DNA from: Paenarthrobacter aurescens
GTDB lineage: Bacteria > Actinomycetota > Actinomycetes > Actinomycetales > Micrococcaceae
NCBI RefSeq assembly: GCF_025421775.1
Contig: NZ_JAOEFX010000009.1
Location: forward strand, 124,001 to 188,000
Direction: 5' to 3'
Length of the DNA stretch: 64,000 nucleotides
A model generated the notes under the pieces. It was not told where the DNA came from and ran no database searches. It was given only the letters and a program-made list of their open reading frames with translations. Shown here in pieces: positions 16,627-24,870 of the stretch. The stretch's first letter is position 1, and every line of letters starts with the position of its first letter. Made by a program: the position numbers and the translations under genes.

Positions 16627-16664
16627 CTCTTCTCCTCCGCTGTGTTGTGCTGTTGACTGGGTGC

Positions 16665-17531
16665 ATGAGGGCCATATGGAAGGGATCTATCGCGTTCGGT
16701 CTGGTCAACGTACCAGTGAAGCTCTACAGTGCCACGGAGGATCACGATATTGGCCTGCACCAAGTCCACAATAAGGACGGCGGGCGCATTCGGTACCAGC
16801 GAAAATGCGAAATTTGCAGCGAAGTTGTGGCTTATGAAGACATTGACAAGGCCTACGAAGAAGAAGGCCGGACTGTGGTTCTTACCGCGGCTGAATTGAA
16901 GTCCTTGCCGGAGGAGAACAGTCGTGAGATCGAGGTGGTGGAATTTATCCCCGCCGAGCAGCTGGACCCCATCATGTACGAGCGCAGCTATTTCCTTGAG
17001 CCGGATTCCAAATCACCCAAGGCGTATATGTTGCTGCGGCAGACGCTGGAGGACACGGACAGGATTGCGATTGTCCAGTATGCCCTGCGCCAAAAGACCC
17101 GGCTGGGAGCCTTGCGCGTGCGCGGTGATGTGCTGCTGCTGCAGGCGCTGCTGTGGGGCGACGAAGTCCGTGAAGCCAAGTTCCCGTCGCTGGAGACGGA
17201 CATCAAGATTTCTGACAAGGAACTCGAGATGTCTTCGGCCTTGGTTGAGTCCATGGCTCACGACTTCGATCCGGACGAATACACCGATGACTACCAGGCC
17301 CAGTTGAAGACTCTGATCGAGGCCAAGCTGGACAAGGGCGAGGCCCTGGACACCGAGGCCACCTTCGGCGTCGTGGAAGGCGAAGGCGAGGGCGGCGACG
17401 TCATCGACCTCATGGAAGCGCTCAAGCGCAGCCTGGATAAGAAGCGCGGCAAGGAAAAAGAGTCCGACGACGCTGCTGCCGCCAGCAAGACTGCCAGCAA
17501 GCCAAAGGCGCGGGCCAAGAAGAAGGCGTGA
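16665..17531 (+). CDS. ku: DNA end-binding protein Ku
   Basis: 288 residues beginning MRAIWKGSIAFGLVNVPVKL, the usual Ku opening. Bacterial Ku forms a homodimeric ring on DNA ends and recruits LigD. The core beta-barrel runs to about residue 250, followed by an acidic stretch and a Lys/Ala-rich tail (KPKARAKKKA) typical of actinobacterial Ku proteins that bind DNA or LigD. The start at 16665 is chosen by homology; there is no clear Shine-Dalgarno sequence. It is divergent from ligD with only 38 bp between start codons, so both promoters must be compact or overlap. Confidence 0.95.
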   Translation: MRAIWKGSIAFGLVNVPVKLYSATEDHDIGLHQVHNKDGGRIRYQRKCEICSEVVAYEDIDKAYEEEGRTVVLTAAELKSLPEENSREIEVVEFIPAEQLDPIMYERSYFLEPDSKSPKAYMLLRQTLEDTDRIAIVQYALRQKTRLGALRVRGDVLLLQALLWGDEVREAKFPSLETDIKISDKELEMSSALVESMAHDFDPDEYTDDYQAQLKTLIEAKLDKGEALDTEATFGVVEGEGEGGDVIDLMEALKRSLDKKRGKEKESDDAAAASKTASKPKARAKKKA

Positions 17532-17567
17532 ACCGGCGTCGGGATTAACATCTGGTCAGGCGCCTAG

Positions 17568-18323
17568 TCAGGCGCCTGTCTGGTAATGGGGTTCAGCCAC
17601 GGGTTTGGACTCCGGCGAACCCCGTTCCCGGAGGTAGACGGAGGCCCCCACCAGGACGGCCACGGCAAGGAATTCACTCTGCCAGTTTTGGAATGACTCG
17701 AACCAGAACTGGCTGGAGGCGATGTACTCCCATGTGGAGACCTCGGGCAGGCCATGACTGAGCTGCTCCTCGTTATAGGCGGCCGTTCCACCTACGGCGT
17801 GCATGGTGAAGGAAAGCAGGAAAAGCAGGCCCAGAAGGCCGGAAAGTGAGTGCTCGTAGACCTTCAGGACCCACCCGCCGCGCCGTACCGGCCACGGGGT
17901 TTTGGCGGTCATCCTGGCGTCGCGGGGGTCTTCGTCCTGTGGGGCGTGCTTTCCGACGGGTTTGGACTCCGATGAGCCCTTTTGGAAGAGGAAGACCGTG
18001 AGAACCACGTACATGGCCATTTGCAGGAACTCCGACTCCCAGTTCTCAAAGACGGCTTCAACGAAATGTCCTGTGGCCAGATACTGCAGGATGCCCAGTG
18101 GTGGCCCGCCGTGGGTTTGCTGCTCCTCGCTGTAGCTGGCCGCACCGGAGATGATCATTCCGCCGAGGAATACGACGAACAGTCCCACGTTCGCCAGCAA
18201 CAGCCCACGGTCCTTGATCCACGCACGGACCGGCCTCTTGTTCACCGGCCTCTTGCTCACCGGCCTTTTGTTCACTGGCCTATTGTTCACCGGGCCTTCG
18301 TGGCCCTTGATGGGTCGCAGCAT
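17568..18323 (-). CDS. DUF6766-type membrane protein with internal duplication
   Basis: 251 residues with two homologous halves. Each half has a hydrophobic segment, a YxEEQxxHG motif (YSEEQQTHG and YNEEQLSHG), a F-E-N/Q-W-E/Q-SEFL motif and a second hydrophobic segment ending in a short ESKPV loop (SSESKPV and SPESKPV). It fits the DUF6766 family, membrane proteins of unknown function. The N-terminus carries five-residue repeats (RPVNK/RPVSK) before the first membrane segment, encoded by a 15-bp tandem repeat. AAGGAAG precedes the ATG. It follows the DUF6328 gene by 3 bp, forming an operon. Confidence 0.8.
   Translation of the reverse strand: MLRPIKGHEGPVNNRPVNKRPVSKRPVNKRPVRAWIKDRGLLLANVGLFVVFLGGMIISGAASYSEEQQTHGGPPLGILQYLATGHFVEAVFENWESEFLQMAMYVVLTVFLFQKGSSESKPVGKHAPQDEDPRDARMTAKTPWPVRRGGWVLKVYEHSLSGLLGLLFLLSFTMHAVGGTAAYNEEQLSHGLPEVSTWEYIASSQFWFESFQNWQSEFLAVAVLVGASVYLRERGSPESKPVAEPHYQTGA
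18229..18288. repeat. 15-bp tandem repeat (4 copies) inside the DUF6766 gene
   Basis: Units of the form ACCGGCCTCTTGTTC are repeated at 18229, 18244, 18259 and 18274 with one to three changes each; a fifth, degraded unit follows. The period of 15 keeps the reading frame, and the units encode the RPVNK-type pentapeptides at the protein's N-terminus. Confidence 0.85.
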
Positions 18324-18326
18324 TGC

Positions 18327-18839
18327 TCACTCTTCCTTCGAGTCGCCGTTGTTGCGCATTCCTTGCCGGTACAGCCACAGAGGCATTCCAACCACCAGTA
18401 CCAGCAGCACCAGGATGATGAAGCCGCCCGCTACCAACCCAGCGGTCCTGCCTGCAGTGACGTCGAAGACCAGCGATGCCGAGCCGGTGATCAGGATGGC
18501 GACTCCAGCCAACGCCCATTTGGTGATGGTGTCTGCGCTGGAGACGAGTACGGATTTGAGGCCTCGGCGGAAGAGTCTTCGGTGAACGCTGACGGGAAGC
18601 ACAATGAGGACGGTGGTCAGGGCGGCAACCATCACGTTGGTTAGGTACAGGCTCCGTTGCCAGTCGTCCAGTTCGCCGAAACGCGGCTGAAAAGGCAAGG
18701 TCAGCAGGAACCCGCCCAGGATCTGCACTCCGGTTTGAAGGACACGAAGTTCCTGGATCAACTCCATCCAGTTCCGGTCCATACGTTCTTCAGTGGATTC
18801 GTTCCTGCCGAATCTGGGGGCCGGTTCCGGCTCTGCCAT
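18327..18839 (-). CDS. DUF6328-type membrane protein
   Basis: 170 residues with four hydrophobic helices after an N-terminal polar segment (ELIQELRVLQTGVQILGGFLLTLPF at about 25-50 is the conserved DUF6328 region). The C-terminus is charged and cytoplasmic-like. Function unknown. The start at ATG 18839 is fixed by GGAGGT at 8 nt. It is the first gene of a two-gene unit with the DUF6766 gene, and both belong to the block with Ku, LigD and Dps. Confidence 0.75.
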   Translation of the reverse strand: MAEPEPAPRFGRNESTEERMDRNWMELIQELRVLQTGVQILGGFLLTLPFQPRFGELDDWQRSLYLTNVMVAALTTVLIVLPVSVHRRLFRRGLKSVLVSSADTITKWALAGVAILITGSASLVFDVTAGRTAGLVAGGFIILVLLVLVVGMPLWLYRQGMRNNGDSKEE

Positions 18840-18950
18840 TCGTACACCTCCGCGTATTGGTGGACGCCGGCGTTTCACCGGACTACGGTCGGACTGTCAG
18901 CATTCCCCGGCCTTTTCTTCGGGGCCCCAAGGATTTCCAAGGAGGAAAAA

Positions 18951-19172
18951 ATGAGTCAGGACGAGCATCGCGTGGACCCGGACAGCGAACCCGGCGGCTA
19001 TGGAACGCCCACGCCCGAACAGGAAATGCCCGGCCAGGGAAGCGAACGCGAAACACCGGAACGGCCTGCGGAGGGAGCCCCGGAAGTGACCGGGGACGAG
19101 TTCCCCACGCCCAAGGACCCTGACGCGGCGCCGCCGCCCTCGGCCACTGGTAGCGCTTCGGACGGCGGTTGA
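18951..19172 (+). CDS. Small acidic, proline-rich disordered protein
   Basis: 73 residues, strongly acidic and rich in Pro, Gly and Glu (for example TPTPEQEMPGQGSE), with no hydrophobic segment. It should be disordered in solution. GGAGG lies about 7 nt before the ATG, a strong ribosome site. No family recognised. It is divergent from the DUF6328 operon with 111 bp between the start codons. Confidence 0.65.
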   Translation: MSQDEHRVDPDSEPGGYGTPTPEQEMPGQGSERETPERPAEGAPEVTGDEFPTPKDPDAAPPPSATGSASDGG

Positions 19173-19219
19173 TCACGCCGGAGGACTGCCCTCAGTGTGC
19201 GTAGGGTCGTGGTGCGGGC

Positions 19220-19390
19220 CTATACCGTATGGCCCCGGCGGCCGGACATGAAGCTCAGCAACCATCCGATGGCCGCGACGACCAAGAGAACGACGCCTAC
19301 CCACAGCAGCCAGTTAAGGGCTTGGGAGAAGCCGCCTACAAGAAGAAGAACAATTGCTACTACACCAGCAATGATCAGAAGCGTATTCAT
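19220..19390 (-). CDS. Very small two-helix membrane protein
   Basis: 56 residues forming two hydrophobic helices (MNTLLIIAGVVAIVLLLVGG and the WLLWVGVVLLVVAAIGWLL region) joined by a short turn (FSQALN) and ending in a basic tail (SGRRGHTV). Such proteins are common in actinobacterial stress regulons, but no function is assigned. ATG 19390 has AAAGGAA upstream at about 9 nt and is preferred over the upstream in-frame ATG at 19441. Confidence 0.65.
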   Translation of the reverse strand: MNTLLIIAGVVAIVLLLVGGFSQALNWLLWVGVVLLVVAAIGWLLSFMSGRRGHTV

Positions 19391-19700
19391 GGTCAGCACA
19401 TTCCTTTCTGGGGGAATCATTGATGAATCGTGGATCCCCAACTATGCATTCCGATTTACTTCGATTTAGTTATGCCGGTACTTTGAGGCGGTTCCATAGC
19501 CTCAAAGTGCCTTTTCAGTTATCACACACCGGCCTTCGCCCAGGGGCGGAGTTCGCCAGTCGTGAACAGCAACACTCCTCATTGTACTACTAAGCACCCT
19601 TATGAAAGGCTTATTGCAGTCGTCACTTGATGATTGGGCAGATGCCGCAGAAATTCGGCGGCATGGTTTTCGCTCACATGAACGTCCAAGAGAGGAACAC
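19391..19700. other. 310-bp divergent intergenic region upstream of dps
   Basis: Lies between the small membrane protein gene and dps. It contains the terminator-like hairpin at 19477-19511 and a relatively AT-rich stretch around 19441-19475. I could not define a promoter with confidence and saw no RNA gene. Confidence 0.4.
19477..19511 (+). terminator. Terminator-like hairpin in a divergent promoter region
   Basis: GGTACTTTGAGGC (19477-19489) and GCCTCAAAGTGCC (19499-19511) pair at 12 of 13 positions around a 9-nt loop and are followed by TTTTC. The shape is that of a factor-independent terminator read on the plus strand, but no annotated gene ends here. Confidence 0.55.
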
Positions 19701-20180
19701 ATGAAAGCGTCACAGCAGCTTGCAGACAACCTTCAGATCGTCCTGACCGACCTTATCGAGCTACAGCTCCAAGGGAAGCAGGCTCACTGGAACATCGTGG
19801 GACCGAACTTCCGCGACCTTCACCTCCAGCTGGACGAGCTGGTCCTTGCCACCCGCCAGTTTGCCGACGACACCGCAGAGCGCATGCGCGCCCTTCATGC
19901 ACTCCCCGATGGCCGTAGCGCGACCATCGCCAAGGGAACGCGCCTGGATGAATTCCCGGCCGGCTTGGTCAACACCAAGAACGCCGTCAAGTTGGTCACC
20001 GATCGCGTGGAGCGCGCTGTCCAGACCATGCGCGACGTCCATGACGAGGTGGACGAGGAAGATCCCACTACGGCGGACCTGCTGCACGCCTTCATCGCCC
20101 GCCTTGAGCAGCTGGTGTGGATGATCAACGCCGAGATCATGAACGCCGGCGCTTCAGTGACGGATCCGGACGAGGCCTAG
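19701..20180 (+). CDS. dps: Dps-family DNA-protection / ferritin-like protein
   Basis: 159 residues of the Dps type: HWNIVGPNFRDLHLQLDE (about 34-51) carries the ferroxidase His and Asp/Glu ligands and the tryptophan typical of the family. Dps dodecamers oxidise and store iron and protect DNA under oxidative or starvation stress. AGAGGA precedes the ATG at 7 nt. Topoisomerase IB follows 43 bp downstream on the same strand, next to the NHEJ genes. Confidence 0.9.
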   Translation: MKASQQLADNLQIVLTDLIELQLQGKQAHWNIVGPNFRDLHLQLDELVLATRQFADDTAERMRALHALPDGRSATIAKGTRLDEFPAGLVNTKNAVKLVTDRVERAVQTMRDVHDEVDEEDPTTADLLHAFIARLEQLVWMINAEIMNAGASVTDPDEA

Positions 20181-20223
20181 CAAGTACCAGGACCAGGCTG
20201 ATTGCGAACAGGGCGGATAGATT

Positions 20224-21183
20224 GTGCCCAGGCTGAAGCGAAGCGACCTTTCCAAACCCGGCATTGTCCGCCGCAGGGTAGGGAAGGGGTTCAGCTACCG
20301 CCATCCGGACGGGAGCTTGGTCAGCAAGGAGGATCGCCAGCGCATCAATGCGCTGGCGATCCCGCCTGCATGGACCGACGTGTGGATCAGCCCTTTCGAG
20401 AATGGGCACATCCTGGCCACGGGCGTTGATGGCGCCGGGCGGAGCCAATACCTTTACCACCCCGGTTGGCGGGAGCGGAAGGACACGGAGAAGTTCATCC
20501 GCGCGGCCAAACTGGGTTTGGTGCTGCCCAGCGTTCGGCGCAGCGTGACCGTCCACCTCCAGGACCCCGTTGACCCCCGGCAGCAGACCCTCGCCGCCGC
20601 AGTGCGGTTCATGGACCTCGGCGCGCTCCGCGTCGGTTCCGAGATTTACATGAAGCAGAACGGCTCCTATGGGCTCACCACCATCCGCTGCCGGCACGCG
20701 CGCGTGGAGGGGCCGGACGTCTTCCTCAAGTTCCCCGGTAAGAGCGGCCAGCTATGGGACACCTCCATTCACGATCCCGCTTTGGCGTCCTTCCTTGAAC
20801 CGCTGGCGGAGCGTCCGGGCAAGGAGCGCCTGCTGGCCTACCAAGCCAATGGCACGTGGGTTTCCGTGGACGCGTCCATGATCAACGAATATTTGCGGGG
20901 CATTGCAGGAGAGGCCTACACATCCAAGGATTTTCGAACGTGGAAGGGGACGGCCGCAGCGGCCATGTGCCTCATCAAATCGGGCCATAAAGGAACTCCC
21001 AGGCAGGCAATTGTGCGGGCCATCAAGGAGGCTTCCGAGCTCTTGGGCAACACCCCATCGGTGGCACGTTCCTCCTACGTGGACCCCCGGATCATCGAGG
21101 GCTACCTCTCGGAAGAATTGAAGGTCATCAAGCCCACTGAGGCTTCCATTGCGGCTTATCTGAACGGCGAAGTGCCGAGGTAA
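20224..21183 (+). CDS. DNA topoisomerase IB
   Basis: 319 residues of the poxvirus-like bacterial topoisomerase IB type. The catalytic tyrosine is Y285 in ARSSYVDPRI. Other active-site candidates are the arginine in LGALRVGSE, the lysine in KFPGKSG and Arg/Lys in KDFRTWKGT. It relaxes supercoils through a 3'-phosphotyrosine intermediate. The start is GTG 20224, fitting the family N-terminus. It is co-directional with dps 43 bp upstream and could be cotranscribed. Confidence 0.9.
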   Translation: MPRLKRSDLSKPGIVRRRVGKGFSYRHPDGSLVSKEDRQRINALAIPPAWTDVWISPFENGHILATGVDGAGRSQYLYHPGWRERKDTEKFIRAAKLGLVLPSVRRSVTVHLQDPVDPRQQTLAAAVRFMDLGALRVGSEIYMKQNGSYGLTTIRCRHARVEGPDVFLKFPGKSGQLWDTSIHDPALASFLEPLAERPGKERLLAYQANGTWVSVDASMINEYLRGIAGEAYTSKDFRTWKGTAAAAMCLIKSGHKGTPRQAIVRAIKEASELLGNTPSVARSSYVDPRIIEGYLSEELKVIKPTEASIAAYLNGEVPR

Positions 21184-21218
21184 ACCAGGTGCCTCGAGGC
21201 GGCCCCGGCAATTTTATG

Positions 21219-21232
21219 AGTACACTCGTACT
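21219..21232. promoter_or_regulatory. Inverted repeat AGTAC-N4-GTACT
   Basis: A short symmetric site 38 bp before the membrane protein gene at 21271 whose operon ends with a TetR regulator. It lies in the only AT-rich part of the intergenic region, so it is the candidate TetR operator. The arms are only 5 bp, so this is tentative. Confidence 0.35.
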
Positions 21233-21270
21233 AATAAAGTTTGACGGGGCATGGCGTCTGGGGGCCGTAA

Positions 21271-21828
21271 ATGATTCTGTTCGCGATCGTGGTGTGCGAA
21301 GTTGCGTTCTGGGTAGCGATCCTCGCCGGGCTGGCGGCGCGGTACTTGTTGCGGCGCCCCCGCCTGGGTGGAGCTCTCCTGATCCTTGCTCCGGTCATCG
21401 ATGCTGTCCTGCTTGCCTTGGTGGCCGTCGATCTGCTGGGCGGGGGAACGGCGTCCTGGCAGCACGGACTGGCGGCAATCTATATTGGCGTCTCCATCGC
21501 GTATGGCAAACGCATGGTTGCCTGGGCCGATGCGCACTTCCAGCACCGGTTCGCGGGCGGACCTGCGCCGGAACGACTCACCGGAACCCGCTACACCATC
21601 AAATGCTGGCGGGATGTACTTCTTACGGCGTTGGCGGTGGCCATCGCTGCGGCGACCCTGGGAGCGATCATCATCCTCGTCAACGACCCCGAACGAACCG
21701 CAGCCCTCTCGGACTTCTTCCGCATCCTGGGCATCATCTTCGCCATCGACTTCCTCTGGGCCGTGAGCTACACGATCTGGCCGAAGAAGCCCGCCCGCGC
21801 CTTGCCGGCTACAACTCCTTCGCGCTGA
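21271..21828 (+). CDS. Membrane protein of unknown function
   Basis: 185 residues with about five hydrophobic segments: one at the N-terminus, two across residues 35-85, and two after residue 110. A polar loop (WADAHFQHRFAGGPAPERL) lies between them. The C-terminus ends in TIWPKKPARALPATTPSR. It resembles uncharacterised two-domain integral membrane proteins found in actinobacteria. A TetR gene starts 5 bp after its stop, so the TetR protein probably controls it. Confidence 0.65.
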   Translation: MILFAIVVCEVAFWVAILAGLAARYLLRRPRLGGALLILAPVIDAVLLALVAVDLLGGGTASWQHGLAAIYIGVSIAYGKRMVAWADAHFQHRFAGGPAPERLTGTRYTIKCWRDVLLTALAVAIAAATLGAIIILVNDPERTAALSDFFRILGIIFAIDFLWAVSYTIWPKKPARALPATTPSR

Positions 21829-21833
21829 AACCC

Positions 21834-22421
21834 ATGCCCCGGAGAATCGACGCAGAGGCACGGACCGCAGCGATTGCGGAGGCTTCTTTACGTGTCCTCG
21901 AACGTGATGGGCTCGCCGGCCTGTCAGTGCGCGGGGTCGCAGCGGAAGCGGACATTGCCGCCGCTTCACTGAGGCGCGCGTTTGCCACGCAACATGCCCT
22001 GCGGGAGTACTGCCTGCAACTCATTGAGGACCGGGTCACCGCCCGAATCGCCGCACTTGAGCTGACTGGCCGGGCGCTGGTTGATGAGTTGCTGTTGCAG
22101 TTGCTTCCTCTTGACAAGGAACGGCGCCTGGAACTGGTTGCGCAGGTCCAGCTCGGTGTCCTCTCACTGACGGATAGTGCGCTACGTCCTGCCGCGATCA
22201 GGCTCAGCGAAGGAGTAGACCGCGTGTGTCACGTTGGCCTCCAGCTCCTGGCCGAAGCAGGGCAGTTCAACCCGGGGCGTGACCCCGATTATGAAGCCCA
22301 GCGCTTGCGTGCGCTCCTGGATGGAATCGCAATGCAGGGATTGTGGAGCGGGGAACTGCCGGAGTCGAGTCAGATGCCCAGCATGCTCGCCCGCCATCTC
22401 GACGAGCTCGCCGGTCCCTAG
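21834..22421 (+). CDS. TetR-family regulator
   Basis: 195 residues with an N-terminal TetR helix-turn-helix: the segment from IAEASLRVL through the GLAGLSVRGVAAEADIAAAS region (positions about 13-45). The variable C-terminal ligand domain ends with the dimer helix before LARHLDELAGP. Starts 5 bp after the membrane protein gene and lacks its own strong ribosome site, which suggests translational coupling. Probably an autoregulated repressor of that gene. Confidence 0.8.
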   Translation: MPRRIDAEARTAAIAEASLRVLERDGLAGLSVRGVAAEADIAAASLRRAFATQHALREYCLQLIEDRVTARIAALELTGRALVDELLLQLLPLDKERRLELVAQVQLGVLSLTDSALRPAAIRLSEGVDRVCHVGLQLLAEAGQFNPGRDPDYEAQRLRALLDGIAMQGLWSGELPESSQMPSMLARHLDELAGP

Positions 22422-22431
22422 GGAGACGCAG

Positions 22432-22475
22432 AAAGAGTCTGGCGACACCCATATCCGGGTGTCGCCAGGCTCTTT
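22432..22475. terminator. Bidirectional terminator between TetR and ptsH
   Basis: AAAGAGTCTGGCGACACCC (22432-22450) and GGGTGTCGCCAGGCTCTTT (22457-22475) pair at 18 of 19 positions around a 6-nt loop. A- and T-rich ends flank both sides, as expected for a terminator serving two convergent transcription units. Confidence 0.8.
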
Positions 22476-22502
22476 GCGTGACGCTGAGGGGTTTGCGTGT
22501 CC

Positions 22503-22781
22503 CTACTCGGCGTCGTGGTCCGTTTCGAGGATCTTCACCAGGCTATCCAGGGCGGCGTCAGCGCCGTCGCCCTCTGCGCGCAGGACCACAACGTCACCGT
22601 GGGCGGCACCCAGGCTCATCAGGGACAAGATGCTGGCCGCGTCCATGGCGTCGTCAGCGGGCTCCCCTTGACGGGCGATGGTGACATCGAGGTCCAGGTC
22701 TCCTGCGGCTTCGGCGAAGATGGCTGCCGGGCGGGCGTGGAGGCCGACGCGGCTTGCGATGGTGGCTGTACGTTCTGGCAT
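22503..22781 (-). CDS. ptsH: Phosphocarrier protein HPr
   Basis: 92 residues with the phosphorylated histidine H15 in RVGLHARPAA. HPr passes phosphate from enzyme I to the sugar-specific EIIA domain, here most directly that of FruA encoded upstream. AGGAG at 5-6 nt gives a strong ribosome site. It is the last gene of the fruR-fruK-fruA-ptsH unit, 59 bp after fruA. Placing HPr in the fructose operon supplies the general PTS component together with its main user; enzyme I is not in the window. Confidence 0.95.
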   Translation of the reverse strand: MPERTATIASRVGLHARPAAIFAEAAGDLDLDVTIARQGEPADDAMDAASILSLMSLGAAHGDVVVLRAEGDGADAALDSLVKILETDHDAE

Positions 22782-22840
22782 TGGTGCTCCTCTTTGTGAA
22801 GGGTTGGGTGGCTTTGTGGGAAGTCTAGACCGTTGGATCT

Positions 22841-24868
22841 TTAGACGCTGGCGGTTGCCGGAACGGGTTCTGCTTCAACCGGCTTCCGAACGGCCCAGCG
22901 CTTCAGGGCGATGACAGCCAGGGCGCTGACCACCATTCCGGCGAGGATGGCGACGACGAACATCACCAGGTTGCCGATCGCGAAGAAGACGAAGAACCCA
23001 CCATGCGGAGCCTGCGAGGTGACCCCGGTGGCCATGCAGAGTGCGCCGGTCAGTGCGCCGCCCAGCATGCTGGCGGGGATGACACGCAGCGGGTCGGCTG
23101 CAGCGAAGGGGATGGCGCCTTCGGAGATGAAGGAAGCGCCCAGCAGCCAGGCTGCCTTGCCGTTTTCACGCTCGTTGAGGGTGAAGACCTTCTTGTCCAG
23201 CGCGGTGGCCAAGGCCATTGCCAGCGGCGGGACCATGCCGGCGGCCATGACGGTGCCCATGATCATCCACGGAGCCTGGTTGTCTGCGCTGCCCGCGCTC
23301 AGGCCGGCTACTGCGAAGGCGTAGGCAACCTTGTTGACCGGACCGCCAAGGTCAAAGCACATCATCAGGCCGAGGATGATGCCGAGGACCACTGCGGAGG
23401 CGCCGCTCATGCCGGTGAGCCAGGTGTTCAGCGCAACCGTGAGGGCTGCGATGGGACCGCCGAGGACCAGGAACATCAGGCCGGACGCGAAGATGGAGGC
23501 AAGCAACGGGATGATCACCACGGGCATCAGGCCACGGAGCCAGCGCGGTACCTGCCAGGTCCCAATGAGATGCGCCATGTAACCGGCCAGGAGGCCACCA
23601 ACGATGCCGCCGAGGAACCCGGCGCCCATGAAGCCGGATACGGCACCGGCAACGAAGCCCGGCGCGATGCCTGGCCGGTCGGCGATGGCGTAGGCGATGT
23701 AGCCAGCCAGGGCCGGGACCAGGAAGCCCATTGAAAGGGCGCCGATCTTGAACAGCACAGCGCCGAGGTAGATCGCGAGGCCGCCTTCGGGAAGGTTGCC
23801 GAAGTTGTTCTCCAACACCACCTTGTCCGCGACTTCAGTGATGTCGTAGCCGCCCAGCAGGAAGCCCAGGGCAATCAGCAAGCCACCGCCGGCAACGAAC
23901 GGGATCATGTAGCTGACACCGGTGAGGAGTGCTCGCTTCAGCTTCTGGCCGATGTGCTCACCCTTCTCCTCCTCGGCACGCTCAGCCTGCTCTTCGGAGC
24001 CAAAGTGCGGAACTCGGCGTGCGCGGGGGTCCTCGGCAGCTGCAAGTGCTTCCTGGACCATCTTGGTGGGTTCGTCGATGCCACGCTTGACGGGTGCGTT
24101 GATGACCGGCTTTCCGGCGAAGCGTTCCTTGCCGCGAACATCAACGTCGACGGCGAAGATCACCGCGTCGGCTGCTGCAATCACAGCAGGGTCCAGAGGC
24201 TTGGCGCCAGAAGAACCCTGGGTCTCCACCTGCAGGTCAACGCCCATCTCCTTGGCCGCGGCAACCAGCGAGTCAGCCGCCATGTACGTGTGTGCGATAC
24301 CTGTGGGGCAAGCAGTAACTGCCACGATGCGCTTGGGTGCGGAGGCCGTCGTCGTGCCGGCAGCAGCAGGAGTTGCGGCAGCAGCAGGTGCAGCCTCGGC
24401 GGGCGCAGCCGCAGGCTTGTCGGCCAGCGCACCGTCCACCAGATCCACGATGTCCTGCTCGGTGGCAGCTGCTCGCAGTGCCGCCGTGAAGTCCTTCTTG
24501 ATGAGTGAGCGCGCCAGCTTGGAGAGCAGTTTCAGGTGCTCCTGGTCTGCGCCGTCCGGGGCTGCGATGAAGAAGATGAGGTCAGCAGGGCCGTCCTTGG
24601 CACCGAAGTCCACCTTGTGGGACAGGCGCGCCATGGCCAGGGCGGGTTCCGTGACCGCGGCCGAGCGGCAGTGCGGGATGGCGATGCCGCCGGGGACTCC
24701 GGTGGCGGTCTTCTGCTCGCGGGCAAAGGCGTCAGCGAAGAGCCCTTCGACCTCGGAAGCACGGCCTGAGGCGGCAACTTTGCCAGCCAGGACGCGAATG
24801 ACGTCGGCGGGGGAGTCGCCCAGGTTCTGGTCGAGGGTGACCAATTGGGGTGTAATCAGCTGGGTCAC
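22841..24868 (-). CDS. fruA: Fructose PTS permease, EIIA-EIIB-EIIC fusion
   Basis: 675 residues. EIIA (about 1-150) has phosphorylation site H66 in GGIAIPHC. An Ala/Pro-rich linker (151-178) leads to EIIB with C187 in AVTACPTGIAHTYMA, and EIIC (from about 300) has the multiple membrane segments of the fructose family, including DLGGPVNKVAYAF. It imports fructose and phosphorylates it to fructose 1-phosphate. The start is GTG 24868 with AAAGGA at 6 nt; a longer upstream frame runs into fruK and is not needed. It starts 2 bp after fruK ends. Confidence 0.93.
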   Translation of the reverse strand: MTQLITPQLVTLDQNLGDSPADVIRVLAGKVAASGRASEVEGLFADAFAREQKTATGVPGGIAIPHCRSAAVTEPALAMARLSHKVDFGAKDGPADLIFFIAAPDGADQEHLKLLSKLARSLIKKDFTAALRAAATEQDIVDLVDGALADKPAAAPAEAAPAAAATPAAAGTTTASAPKRIVAVTACPTGIAHTYMAADSLVAAAKEMGVDLQVETQGSSGAKPLDPAVIAAADAVIFAVDVDVRGKERFAGKPVINAPVKRGIDEPTKMVQEALAAAEDPRARRVPHFGSEEQAERAEEEKGEHIGQKLKRALLTGVSYMIPFVAGGGLLIALGFLLGGYDITEVADKVVLENNFGNLPEGGLAIYLGAVLFKIGALSMGFLVPALAGYIAYAIADRPGIAPGFVAGAVSGFMGAGFLGGIVGGLLAGYMAHLIGTWQVPRWLRGLMPVVIIPLLASIFASGLMFLVLGGPIAALTVALNTWLTGMSGASAVVLGIILGLMMCFDLGGPVNKVAYAFAVAGLSAGSADNQAPWMIMGTVMAAGMVPPLAMALATALDKKVFTLNERENGKAAWLLGASFISEGAIPFAAADPLRVIPASMLGGALTGALCMATGVTSQAPHGGFFVFFAIGNLVMFVVAILAGMVVSALAVIALKRWAVRKPVEAEPVPATASV

Positions 24869-24870
24869 TG

